Below, piece by piece: positions 54,572 to 63,046 of a stretch of 64,000 nt of DNA; positions within the stretch are counted from its first letter, which is position 1, and each line of letters begins with the position of its first letter. Under the pieces are notes generated by a model. The model saw only the letters and a program-made list of their open reading frames with translations, made no database searches and was not told the origin of the DNA. A program made the translations under genes and the position numbers. This DNA is from Pseudomonas nabeulensis. GTDB lineage: Bacteria; Pseudomonadota; Gammaproteobacteria; Pseudomonadales; Pseudomonadaceae. The stretch spans positions 62,001-126,000 of the forward strand of contig NZ_QUZT01000007.1 in assembly GCF_004682045.1 (NCBI RefSeq), given 5' to 3'.

Positions 54572-55876
54572 CTAGGCCCTATTTGTAACCGTGCCCAGTG
54601 TATGTCGCTTACCAAACAGCGCCACACTCACCACCCCCACCGCCCCCATCACCAGGCAATAGCCCACGCAAATCCACGGGCTGGTCGGCATCAACGCAAT
54701 CAACAACAGCGGGGTGGTACTCGCCCACAGCGCATACGCAATGTTGTAGGTAAACGAAATCCCCGACACCCGCACCTGCGCCGGAAACAGACCGACCATC
54801 ACCGACGGCACCGCGCCCACCACCCCGCAACTCAAACCCGCCACGGCATAGGCTGCGCCGAGCCAGATACCGCCGCTGATCAGGCTGGCATACAGGATCG
54901 CAATGCCCACTGGCAGTAGCAGGCTGTAGACCAGCACCGCGCGCCAGGCGCCGATGCGGTCCACCAACAGGCCGGCGAGGACGCAGCCGATGTTCAGGAA
55001 CACGATGCCCAACGCGCTCAAGGCGAAGGTATGGCTGGGGCTCATGCCGAAGGTTTTTTGCATCATGGTCGGGGTGATGACGACGAGCACCACCACGGCA
55101 GAGGTGAGTACGCAGGTGAGGATCATCGCCGGTAGCAACACGGCGCGGTGGTCGCGCAATACGGTGCGCAATGGCAGTTCGGCAGCGGCCTGGCGGCGGG
55201 CCTGCATTTCGAGGAACACCGGGGTTTCGCTGAGCCAGCGGCGCAGCCAGACGCCGATCACGCCGAACACGCCGCCCAGCAGGAAGGGGAAGCGCCAGGC
55301 GTAGTCGAGGATCTCCGCAGGCGTAAAGATTTGCGCCAGCAGCGTGGCGGTGAGTGCGCCAAGCAGGTAGCCGAAGGTCAGCCCGGCCTGTAGGAAACCC
55401 AACGCATAACCGCGATGATTCCTCGGCGCGTGTTCAGCGACGAAGGTCCAGGCGCTGGGCACTTCGCCACCTACGGCGGCGCCTTGCAACACGCGCAGCA
55501 CCAGCAGGATCAGTGGGGCGAAATAGCCGATTTGCGCGTAGGTCGGCATGATCCCGATCAGCAGGCAGGGCAAGGCCATCATCAGGATGCTCAGGCTGAA
55601 CACGCGCTTGCGCCCCAGGTGATCGGCAAAGTGCGCCATCAGGATGCCGCCCAACGGACGCGCCAGGTAACCGGTGACGAAGATGCCAAAGCTTTGCAGC
55701 AGGCGCAGCCACTCGGGCATTTCCGGCGGAAAGAACAGTTGGCTGAGGGTCAGCGCAAAGAATACAAAGATGATGAAGTCGTAGATTTCCAGGGCACCGC
55801 CCAGGGCGGCCAGGCCCAGGGTTTTGTAGTCGGAGCGGGAAAAACGCTGCGCCTGTGGAGAAAAGGTGGCAGTCAT
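54572..55876 (-). CDS. MFS transporter, metabolite:H+ symporter (MHS) type
   Basis: 434 residues with twelve predicted helices. The MHS marks are GALEIYDFIIFVFFA in helix 1, RPLGGILMAHFADHLGRKR between helices 2 and 3, and LQGAAVGGEVPSAWTFVAEHAP. Family members carry organic acids such as citrate, alpha-ketoglutarate, shikimate or osmolytes. The substrate here is unknown. Divergent from atoE with a 185-base AT-richer gap. Confidence 0.9.
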   Translation of the reverse strand: MTATFSPQAQRFSRSDYKTLGLAALGGALEIYDFIIFVFFALTLSQLFFPPEMPEWLRLLQSFGIFVTGYLARPLGGILMAHFADHLGRKRVFSLSILMMALPCLLIGIMPTYAQIGYFAPLILLVLRVLQGAAVGGEVPSAWTFVAEHAPRNHRGYALGFLQAGLTFGYLLGALTATLLAQIFTPAEILDYAWRFPFLLGGVFGVIGVWLRRWLSETPVFLEMQARRQAAAELPLRTVLRDHRAVLLPAMILTCVLTSAVVVLVVITPTMMQKTFGMSPSHTFALSALGIVFLNIGCVLAGLLVDRIGAWRAVLVYSLLLPVGIAILYASLISGGIWLGAAYAVAGLSCGVVGAVPSVMVGLFPAQVRVSGISFTYNIAYALWASTTPLLLIALMPTSPWICVGYCLVMGAVGVVSVALFGKRHTLGTVTNRA

Positions 55877-56061
55877 GGTGAGGCTCGGCAGACAAACAAA
55901 ATGGCGTGCAGGTTATGAGCTGAGACCATTGATGGCAATCACGACAGATATATTTGTTTTCCTCATGGATCGATGAAGATAACTGCATTCCCATATCAAT
56001 GGGCGTAGCGGAACATGCCGGAAAACTGCCTGAACCCTAATAACTATAAGAGGAATGACTC

Positions 56062-57480
56062 GTGGCCGATGCTATCGAAGAAAGCCGCTATGCCCGTTTT
56101 GCCCTGCGCTGCTCCAACTTCGCCGAACGCTGGTTCCCTGACTCCTGGGTGTTTGCCGCCCTCGCCGTGATCATTGTTGCCGTGGCGACCCTGGGCATGG
56201 GCGCGGCGCCGACCGAGGCTGCCAAGGCCTTTGGTGATGGGTTCTGGAGCCTGATCCCGTTCACCATGCAGATGGCTTTTGTGGTGATCGGTGGTTATGT
56301 GGTGGCCAGTTCGCCGCCGGCGGTGAAGCTGATTGACCGCTTGGCGCGTATCCCCAAGAACGGCCGTTCGGCGGTGGCTTGGGTAGCGTTGATCTCCATG
56401 GTCGCGTCCCTGCTGAACTGGGGTTTGTCCCTGGTGTTTGGCGGTTTGCTGGTGCGTGCGTTGGCGCGTCGTACGGATTTGCGCATGGATTACCGCGCAG
56501 CCGGCGCAGCCGCTTATTTGGGTCTGGGCGCGGTATGGGCGTTGGGGCTGTCGTCGTCGGCCGCGCAGTTGCAGGCCAACCCCGCAAGCCTGCCGCCGTC
56601 GATCCTGGCGATCACCGGGACGATCCCGTTCACCGACACAATCTTCCTGTGGCAATCCGGCGTGCTGTTGCTGGCGCTGATCGTGGTGTCGCTGATCATC
56701 GCCTACGCCACCGCGCCTGGCCCGAACAGTGCGCGTGACGCCAAGGCCTGCGGCGTCGACCCGGCGTTCAATCTGCCCAAGGTGCAAGCGCCGACCCGCC
56801 CGGGTGAATGGCTGGAACACAGCCCGCTGCTGACGATTTTGCTGGCGTTGCTCGCGGCCGGTTGGCTGTTCCACGAGTTTTCGACCAAGCCGGCGATCAG
56901 CGCGATCTCGGGGCTGAACACCTATAACTTCCTGTTCATCATGGTCGGCGCCCTGCTGCACTGGCGCCCGCGCAGCTTCCTCGACGCGGTGGTCCGTGCG
57001 GTGCCAACCACCACCGGCGTGCTGATCCAGTTCCCGTTGTACGGCTCGATTGCCGCGCTGATGACAGTAGTAAAGGGCGGCGACGGCCAGACCCTGGCAC
57101 ACCATATCTCCACGTTCTTCACCTCCATCGCCTCCCACGACACCTACGCGCTGTTGATGGGGGTGTACTCAGCGGTGCTGGGCTTCTTTATTCCGTCGGG
57201 CGGCGGCAAGTGGATCATCGAAGCGCCGTATGTGATGCAAGTGGCCAATGACCTGCAATACCACCTCGGCTGGGCGGTGCAGATCTACAACGCCGCCGAA
57301 GCGCTGCCGAACCTGATCAACCCGTTCTATATGCTGCCGCTGCTGGGGGTGCTGGGGCTGAAGGCGCGGGATTTGATTGGGTTTTCCTTCGTGCAGTTGC
57401 TGGTGCACACGCCGCTGGTGTTGTTCCTGCTGTGGGCGCTGGGGACGACGTTGAAGTATTTGCCGCCGGTGATGCCTTAA
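56062..57480 (+). CDS. atoE: Short-chain fatty acid transporter (AtoE type)
   Basis: 472 residues starting at GTG with AAGAGGA upstream. Very hydrophobic with about 12 helices; family segments ERWFPDSWVFAALAVI, IPSGGGKWIIEAPYV and LPNLINPFYMLPLLGVLGL are present. AtoE-type carriers take up acetoacetate and butyrate. No acyl-CoA transferase or beta-ketothiolase genes are adjacent, so it acts with enzymes encoded elsewhere. Confidence 0.92.
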   Translation: MADAIEESRYARFALRCSNFAERWFPDSWVFAALAVIIVAVATLGMGAAPTEAAKAFGDGFWSLIPFTMQMAFVVIGGYVVASSPPAVKLIDRLARIPKNGRSAVAWVALISMVASLLNWGLSLVFGGLLVRALARRTDLRMDYRAAGAAAYLGLGAVWALGLSSSAAQLQANPASLPPSILAITGTIPFTDTIFLWQSGVLLLALIVVSLIIAYATAPGPNSARDAKACGVDPAFNLPKVQAPTRPGEWLEHSPLLTILLALLAAGWLFHEFSTKPAISAISGLNTYNFLFIMVGALLHWRPRSFLDAVVRAVPTTTGVLIQFPLYGSIAALMTVVKGGDGQTLAHHISTFFTSIASHDTYALLMGVYSAVLGFFIPSGGGKWIIEAPYVMQVANDLQYHLGWAVQIYNAAEALPNLINPFYMLPLLGVLGLKARDLIGFSFVQLLVHTPLVLFLLWALGTTLKYLPPVMP

Positions 57481-57483
57481 AGC

Positions 57484-57536
57484 AGCGGCAAGCTTCAAGT
57501 TGTTAGCCTCAAGCTTGCCGCTTGAAGCTTGCAGCT
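57484..57536. repeat. Palindromic repeat after atoE
   Basis: AGCGGCAAGCTTCAAG at the left pairs with CTTGAAGCTTGCAGCT at the right (one mismatch), with an inner CTCAAGCTTGCCGC that can pair with the left arm instead. This is a common pseudomonad intergenic repeat and may act as the transcript end of atoE. Confidence 0.75.
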
Positions 57537-57609
57537 GTCTTCGTTCCGTCACATTGCGTTGCTACCGTCCTGCGAAATATCTTGTAATACCTCGCCAGGG
57601 ACTCCCGCA

Positions 57610-59310
57610 ATGACCGATGAGCACGAAGACCGCCCTACCCCCGACGCCGCAGCCCTGACACCGGTAGACACCAGCCGCCGGCGCTTCTTGGGGGGCGCGG
57701 CGGTACTGGGGGTCGGCGCGACGTTAAGTGCCTGCGGTAATACCAGCGAGGCACCGGGCAAACCGGTGGCGCGGCCGCTCACCCCACAAGAGCTGGACAA
57801 GGCCCTGCACGACCAGGTGAAAACCGTGGTGGTGATCTATGCCGAGAACCGCAGTTTCAACAACTTGTTTGCAGACTTTCCTGGCGTCGAGAAGCCACTG
57901 TCGGCCCTTTCCGTAAAAGATGCTCAGCAACGCGACCGCGACGGTAGCCTGCTGACCACCCTGCCCCCAGCCTGGGGTGGCGTGTTGCAAGTCGGTCCGC
58001 AAAGCGTGGACGGCGTGACTTATCCCAGCGAAGTGCAATACCAGGAAAACCTGCCCAACGCGCCGTTCGCTCTCAAGGGCCCGAACGCCGAAGACTTGCC
58101 CCTGAGCCTGGTCACCCGCGACTTGTGGCACGTGTTCTATCAGAACCAGATGCAGATCAACGGCGGCAAGAACGACAACTTTGTTGCCTGGGGCGATTCC
58201 GGTGGTCTGGTGATGGGCTATTACGCCCAGAGCCGTTATGCACTGCGCTTGTGGGACGTCGCCAAGGAGTTTGTGCTCTGCGATAACTTCTTCCAGGGTG
58301 CCTTCGGTGGCTCGTTCCTCAACCACCAGTACCTGATCAGCGCCACGGCGCCGTTTTACCCGAATGCCGCACAGTCGGTGGCCAAAGCGCAGATCGCCAC
58401 GCTGCAAAGCGATGATCCCACCGACCCACGCCTTAAACCCTTGGATAAATCCCCGGCCAGCGCCATGACTGGCGCACCACAATTCGGTCCCAGCGCCCTG
58501 ACGCCAGACGGTTACGGCGTGAACACCCTGGCGCCGCCCTACTGGCCGACCTGGATCCGCGACCCGGAAAACCCGGATTACTCCAAGCCCGACCTGCCCA
58601 ACGTGCTGGTGCCGCAAACCCACGAACACATCGGCGACAAGCTGTCGAAAAAGAACATCGATTGGGCGTGGTATGCCGGGGCGTGGCAGGCCACGCTGGA
58701 CCAGTTCAAGGATTCGGGCGGCATTCCGAAGATCCCCAACTTTCAGTACCACCACCAGCCGTTCAACTATTTCAAGCAACAGGGCCCGGAGAACCGCGCC
58801 GAGCGCGACAAACGCCTGCGCGACGGCGGTTTGGGCGATGAGTCCAGCACCAACAAGTTTTTCGCCGATGCCCAGGCCGGCAAGCTGCCAGCCGTGAGTT
58901 TCTATAAGCCCCAGGGCAACCTGAACATGCACGCCGGGTACGCCGACGTGGCCTCGGGCGACCGCCACATCGCCCGCGCCTTGAAGGTGTTGCAGGAAAG
59001 CCCGCAGTGGAAAAACATGGTGGTGGTGGTCACCGTCGATGAAAACGGCGGCTGGTGGGACCACGTGGCACCGCCCAAGGGTGACCGCTGGGGCCCTGGC
59101 ACACGGATTCCGGCGTTGGTGGTGTCGCCGTTTGCACGCAAAGGCACGGTGGACCATACGGTCTATGACACCGCGTCGATCCTGCGCTTGATCACCCGCG
59201 TGTTCCAGTTGGAAAAACTCGACGGCCTCAAGCAGCGTGACGACGCCATGATCGCCCGCGGCCAGAAACCCATGGGCGATTTGAGCAACGCCTTGCAGTT
59301 CGACGTGTAG
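57610..59310 (+). CDS. Phosphoesterase/acid phosphatase (AcpA, phospholipase C superfamily), Tat-exported
   Basis: 566 residues from the ATG at 57610. The N-terminus has a twin-arginine motif SRRRFLGG and a hydrophobic core that ends in LSAC, so it is probably a folded-exported lipoprotein. The active-site line AENRSFNNLF (the ENRSFD-like motif with the nucleophile region) and the late metal-binding VVVTVDENGGWWDHVAPP and GTRIPALVVSPFA identify the PF04185 family. AcpA enzymes remove phosphate from varied phosphomonoesters. Whether this one acts on phospholipids is not decidable here. Confidence 0.88.
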   Translation: MTDEHEDRPTPDAAALTPVDTSRRRFLGGAAVLGVGATLSACGNTSEAPGKPVARPLTPQELDKALHDQVKTVVVIYAENRSFNNLFADFPGVEKPLSALSVKDAQQRDRDGSLLTTLPPAWGGVLQVGPQSVDGVTYPSEVQYQENLPNAPFALKGPNAEDLPLSLVTRDLWHVFYQNQMQINGGKNDNFVAWGDSGGLVMGYYAQSRYALRLWDVAKEFVLCDNFFQGAFGGSFLNHQYLISATAPFYPNAAQSVAKAQIATLQSDDPTDPRLKPLDKSPASAMTGAPQFGPSALTPDGYGVNTLAPPYWPTWIRDPENPDYSKPDLPNVLVPQTHEHIGDKLSKKNIDWAWYAGAWQATLDQFKDSGGIPKIPNFQYHHQPFNYFKQQGPENRAERDKRLRDGGLGDESSTNKFFADAQAGKLPAVSFYKPQGNLNMHAGYADVASGDRHIARALKVLQESPQWKNMVVVVTVDENGGWWDHVAPPKGDRWGPGTRIPALVVSPFARKGTVDHTVYDTASILRLITRVFQLEKLDGLKQRDDAMIARGQKPMGDLSNALQFDV

Positions 59311-59431
59311 GTTTTCTTATCCAATAGCGACATGCCGGATGAATTAGCACGCGGTTTCGCGGGTCAGCCGCTACTGTGAGGGGGTGGGCTTTCATCCCGC
59401 GCAGACGGGCCTCGCTGACAAGGAATCACGC
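59311..59431 (+). other. Leader with a partial cobalamin-riboswitch-like core
   Basis: The segment CAGCCGCTACTGTGA (59365-59379) resembles the conserved CNGCCCCCGCNACTGTGA core of cobalamin riboswitches, preceded by a GCACGCGG/CGCGGGT hairpin and followed by GGGTGGGCTTTCATCCCGC, another hairpin. The rest of the known consensus is not recognisable, so this may be a degenerate element or chance. Confidence 0.3.
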
Positions 59432-60601
59432 ATGTTCAAACCGACCAGGTTGTCTTTCGCCCTGGCCGCACTGCTGACCAGTGCGGTCGTACAAGCCGAT
59501 ATCGAAGTGCCGCTGGGGAGCACGCAACGTGTCACCCAGCTGTTCGCGTTCCCCAATAACTGCAACGTCATCTGCTTTCGGCCCTGGTCGTTGGAGCAGA
59601 CGGTCGAGCATTATCTGAACCAGAGCCTGCAACGGGACGGGTACAGCCGCGCCAAGGTCAACGTGAAGCACCACGACGGGCAGTTATCGGCGTTCTTCAC
59701 TGGCGTGCCCGACGGCTACGGCCAGCCCTTGACGGCGCTGCTCAATACCGCCGATCTGGCCTATCAAGGTGCCAGTAAGCTAAACAGCGACGGCAAGTGG
59801 GCCTACAACTGGTATTTGTTCCTGCCGCTGGGCATGGCGCTGGAGAACCGCAAGAGCGTCGAATTGCTGCACTTCCCGCCGGATTATTCGCTGACCCAGG
59901 CTCAGGACTATCTGGAATCGGCCACCACCGACCGTTGGGCGGCACTGCTCACCGACAATGGCATCCCGGCCACTGAAACACCGGCCTACCAGACCATCAT
60001 CGATATCGCCCCCATCGCCGCGCCGTCCAATGCGGGCAAGGACCTGGAAAACGTCTACAGCTACTTTGCCGACTATCAGACTCGCATGGTCAGGGAGCTG
60101 AGCCTGTCGTCCAAAGGCTCATTACCGATGGTCGCATTCGGCGCACCGGTACGCAGCTGGGTCAAACAACAATACGGGCAGACCGTGAACATTCTGGGCC
60201 TGGCGCAGATCAGCCCGGAGCCTGGCAAAACGGTCTCGGTATTGGGCGCCAACCACCCGAGTTACATCTGGTATGCCGCCGACCCCGCCAGCTATAACGG
60301 TGATGAGCAGAAAGCCGACGAAGCCGGTTTGAAGGTGATGGGTCAGGACTTGAGTGCTGCCTGCTGGCAGGCGGGGATGGGGCAGAAGCCCGCGAGCGAC
60401 CCGAATGTGTTGCTCAAGGCGTGCATGAACACCTGGCAAGTCACGCGCAAGGAGCAGACCTGCGAATTGTTCTACACCTCGGTGCGCAACCTGACGCCGG
60501 AACAGGCAAACGCCAAATGCGCCACGCCGCCGGTCAAAACCCAGCTCAAACAACTGAAAGGTGAAGTCCCCGCGCCCGCCGTCGCAACTCCAGCGCTATA
60601 A
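59432..60601 (+). CDS. Exported protein of unknown function
   Basis: 389 residues from the ATG at 59432 (AAGGAAT upstream). Signal peptide with core FALAALLTSAVVQA. The mature protein has a Cys pair CNVIC near residue 45, further Cys near 315, 331 and 345, and a Pro/Ala-rich tail. I do not recognise a family; the CNVICFRPW segment and Cys spacing hint at disulfides in the periplasm. The leader is odd (see the riboswitch-like feature). Following the exported phosphoesterase gene on the same strand with a 121-base gap. Confidence 0.8.
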   Translation: MFKPTRLSFALAALLTSAVVQADIEVPLGSTQRVTQLFAFPNNCNVICFRPWSLEQTVEHYLNQSLQRDGYSRAKVNVKHHDGQLSAFFTGVPDGYGQPLTALLNTADLAYQGASKLNSDGKWAYNWYLFLPLGMALENRKSVELLHFPPDYSLTQAQDYLESATTDRWAALLTDNGIPATETPAYQTIIDIAPIAAPSNAGKDLENVYSYFADYQTRMVRELSLSSKGSLPMVAFGAPVRSWVKQQYGQTVNILGLAQISPEPGKTVSVLGANHPSYIWYAADPASYNGDEQKADEAGLKVMGQDLSAACWQAGMGQKPASDPNVLLKACMNTWQVTRKEQTCELFYTSVRNLTPEQANAKCATPPVKTQLKQLKGEVPAPAVATPAL

Positions 60602-60629
60602 TCCAGACGGTTTTTGCATAGGATGTCAG

Positions 60630-60663
60630 CGATTTCTACTGTCAACTTTGACAGTAGAAATCG
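60630..60663. repeat. Perfect 15-bp inverted repeat upstream of the SET gene
   Basis: CGATTTCTACTGTCA (60630-60644), 4-base loop ACTT, TGACAGTAGAAATCG (60649-60663). There is no T-run after it. It contains CTGT-N8-ACAG, the outer frame of an SOS box, but the centre is not the usual alternating TA. Could be an operator, a terminator of the preceding gene, or a repeat. Confidence 0.7.
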
Positions 60664-60759
60664 GATCCAACTTCAGTGAGTCTTGAGCCGCGTTCATTTG
60701 CTGCAAGACTGGCAGTCAGGCATTTCCGAAAAGTCGATGCAGCCCAACCCTGGAGAGTT

Positions 60760-61266
60760 ATGAAAACTCAGGCCATGGATAAGGCTAAGACCGTCACGCC
60801 CGCCTGCCTCTATCCCTTCAAGTCCCTGACCGTTGAGCAGGGCTATCCCTCGACTCAGCAATTTCAGGTCGAGCGCGATGGCATCAAGGCGCGCGTCCAC
60901 TTCGACAGTCGTGTACGTATTGCCAGGATCTCCGGTTGGGCGGTGGGCGAACGACGTCTGCATACCGTGCAATTGTCGCCACGCATTCACCTGTATGACA
61001 GCTGGTTCTGCGGCCTGCTACCACACTCTTGCGACCCGAACGTGTTTGTCGATACCACGTACCTGGAGCTTTGGACCTTGCGCCCTATCCTGCCCGGCGA
61101 GCCGCTGACGGTGGATTACGCCACCACCGAAGACATGCTGTCTCGGCAATTCGCGTGCGAATGCCATGAGTTGAGCTGCCGGCGCTGGATCACCGGCAGG
61201 CAGCAACAGTTAAACGCCGAGGGCCAGGCGTTCATGGCCCAGTGGCGCAACCGCAAACAACCTTAA
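60760..61266 (+). CDS. Small SET-domain protein (predicted lysine methyltransferase)
   Basis: 168 residues from the ATG at 60760, with GGAGAG 4-10 bases upstream; the longer frame to 60676 spans the same site. SET marks are LLPHSCDPNVFVDT (the NHS-like motif), GEPLTVDYATTED (the pseudoknot DY) and a post-SET CECHELSCRRWITG with three Cys for zinc. SET methyltransferases are mainly eukaryotic; short stand-alone bacterial versions act on ribosomal or other proteins in the few known cases. Substrate unknown. Its stop overlaps the stop of the convergent carbonic anhydrase gene. Confidence 0.82.
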   Translation: MKTQAMDKAKTVTPACLYPFKSLTVEQGYPSTQQFQVERDGIKARVHFDSRVRIARISGWAVGERRLHTVQLSPRIHLYDSWFCGLLPHSCDPNVFVDTTYLELWTLRPILPGEPLTVDYATTEDMLSRQFACECHELSCRRWITGRQQQLNAEGQAFMAQWRNRKQP

Positions 61267-61907
61267 GCTTCGCCCAGCGGACGCAGGCGATATTGCGGCG
61301 GCAATTGCTCGAAACCACTGATGGTAGTGTTCAAGCTCTTCCAGCGGCCGTCCTTGATGCCATAGATGCAGCCATGGATCGACAGGCTCTGCCCACGGTG
61401 CCAGGCGTTTTGCACAATGCTGGTGTGGCCGACGTTGGCCACTTGCTGGACCACGTTCAGCTCGCACAGGCGGTCGACGCGTTCTTCTTCGGTCGGCAAT
61501 TGGGCCAACAGGTCGCGATTTTCGTAGTAAAGGTCACGAATGGTGCGCAGCCAGCCGTCGATCAGGCCGAACTGGCGGTCCTGCATCGAGGCGCGTACGC
61601 CGCCGCAGCCATAATGGCCGGTGACCAGGATGTGTTTGACCTTGAGCACGTCCACCGCGTACTGGATCACCGACAGGCAATTGAGGTCGGTGTGCAGCAC
61701 CACATTGGCCACGTTGCGGTGTACGAACAGATCGCCCGGCAACATGCCGACGATCTCGTTGGCCGGTACGCGGGCATCGGAACAACCGATCCACAGGTAT
61801 TCAGGGGTTTGCTGGCGGGCGAGCTTGGCGAAGAATTCGGGATCTTCCTGTTTGATCGCATCCGCCCAGCGTTCGTTGTTATCAAGCAGGTCTTGTAGTT
61901 CGTTCAT
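61263..61907 (-). CDS. can: Beta-carbonic anhydrase
   Basis: 214 residues from the ATG at 61907. Zinc ligands Cys42, His98 and Cys101 (CSDARVP, HYGCGGV) with Asp44 and Arg46 of the catalytic dyad. Interconverts CO2 and bicarbonate for carboxylation and pH balance. Part of the conserved backbone group with rimI. An alternative start at 61967 would add a poorly conserved 20 residues. Confidence 0.96.
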   Translation of the reverse strand: MNELQDLLDNNERWADAIKQEDPEFFAKLARQQTPEYLWIGCSDARVPANEIVGMLPGDLFVHRNVANVVLHTDLNCLSVIQYAVDVLKVKHILVTGHYGCGGVRASMQDRQFGLIDGWLRTIRDLYYENRDLLAQLPTEEERVDRLCELNVVQQVANVGHTSIVQNAWHRGQSLSIHGCIYGIKDGRWKSLNTTISGFEQLPPQYRLRPLGEA

Positions 61908-62046
61908 CAGGGAAAGCCTCAGGAATGATGCGCAGCTTTGTGACTGACAACCCTTCGTCCGGGTCACGCTTAGCGTGAATTAGCTTGAATTTTTGGGGCT
62001 CGCAGCCTGTCCACACACTATAAGCCCCACAGTATGAGGATTGGCC

Positions 62047-62451
62047 ATGACTGATTCACGACGCCCCTACGGTGCTACGCAGCCCGAACCTATTGATGAC
62101 AACGAAGATCGCATGGGTTCGATGCGAGAGCTGGATTTTGACGAGCAGGAACCGACCGCCGAGATTGGCGATGAGATCCCGCGTCGCGAGCGCGAACACC
62201 GGATGCCCGACGAACGGGTGCGCGAGGCGGGGCTAACCGGTGCATCGACGGATGACCATGAGCCGACCGATGATGATTTGAGCCCGGAAACGCTGATCCA
62301 TGAGGACGGTGCGCGGGATGCGCGGGAGGAAGGTGAGGATAGTCCGGCGGATTATGATTTGAGCATTGTGGATGAAGAGGGGATTGGCGGAGGGAATGGG
62401 TTGGATGAGGCTGAGCTGGCCGACCTGGACCCTGTAGGCAAAAAACGCTGA
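62047..62451 (+). CDS. Acidic small protein, conserved in Pseudomonas, function unknown
   Basis: 134 residues from the ATG at 62047 with GAGGA 6 bases upstream. Very acidic (Asp/Glu-rich throughout), no Cys or Trp, no signal peptide; probably largely disordered. Proteins like this are often labelled as HPr-related in pseudomonad genomes, but no phosphotransferase active site is present. Codon use in the last 30 codons is GC-poorer at the third position than in the first part. Confidence 0.8.
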   Translation: MTDSRRPYGATQPEPIDDNEDRMGSMRELDFDEQEPTAEIGDEIPRREREHRMPDERVREAGLTGASTDDHEPTDDDLSPETLIHEDGARDAREEGEDSPADYDLSIVDEEGIGGGNGLDEAELADLDPVGKKR

Positions 62452-62475
62452 TTCACCGCAGTGCTAGCAGTGCTA

Positions 62476-62584
62476 AATGTGGGAGGGGGCTTGCCCCCGA
62501 TGGCAGTGTGTCAGTGATGAAGGTATCAACTGAACCACCGCTATCGGGGGCAAGTCGAATCGTCGCACCGCCCCTCCCACATTT
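62476..62584. repeat. REPIN with a variant arm (copy 2)
   Basis: Left arm is the normal GTGGGAGGGGGCTTGCCCCCGAT. The right arm, read on the minus strand, is the variant with the CGGTGCGACGATTCGA insertion, identical over more than 40 bases to the left arm of the copy at 40603. Sits between the convergent small acidic gene and rimI. Confidence 0.85.
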
Positions 62585-62593
62585 GGATCGAGT

Positions 62594-63046
62594 TTAGTCG
62601 ACTAAAGTGCAGGCCATCACGACTGCATCTTCACGCCCCCCCACCGCCGGGTAGTAATCCCGGCGCCGGCCAATCTCATTGAAACCATAACGCTCATACA
62701 GGCGAAACGCGCCGGTATTGCTGTCGCGCACTTCCAGGAAGCATTCCCGGGCGCTCGCTTCGTACGCGCGGGACATCAAATGCTCCAACAGCGCCAACCC
62801 CAGCCCACGGCCCTGGTTTTCGGGTTTTACTGTGATATTCAGCAAATGCGCTTCATCCAGGATGATCTGCACCACCCCATGCCCCACTTGCTGCTCACCT
62901 TCGAACATCAGCCAGATCTGGTATTTGCCCAACCCATCGAGAAAAATCCCACGGGTCCAGGGGTGGCTGAACGCCGCGTATTCGATTTTCAGCACGGCGT
63001 CGAGGTCGGCCTCGGTCATCGGGCGGAAGGATAAAGCCTCACTCAT
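62594..63046 (-). CDS. rimI: Ribosomal protein S18 alanine N-acetyltransferase
   Basis: 150 residues of the GNAT family. The acetyl-CoA binding segment is VKPENQGRGLGLALLEHLM, with RECFLEVRDSNTGAFRLYERYGF after it. RimI acetylates the N-terminal alanine of ribosomal protein S18. It overlaps the preceding gene by 8 bases, as in E. coli, where holD and rimI form an operon. Confidence 0.95.
   Translation of the reverse strand: MSEALSFRPMTEADLDAVLKIEYAAFSHPWTRGIFLDGLGKYQIWLMFEGEQQVGHGVVQIILDEAHLLNITVKPENQGRGLGLALLEHLMSRAYEASARECFLEVRDSNTGAFRLYERYGFNEIGRRRDYYPAVGGREDAVVMACTLVD

Noticed and set aside
57724..59157. 477-codon leftward reading frame opposite the phosphoesterase
   Set aside because: Antisense shadow of a gene with intact motifs.
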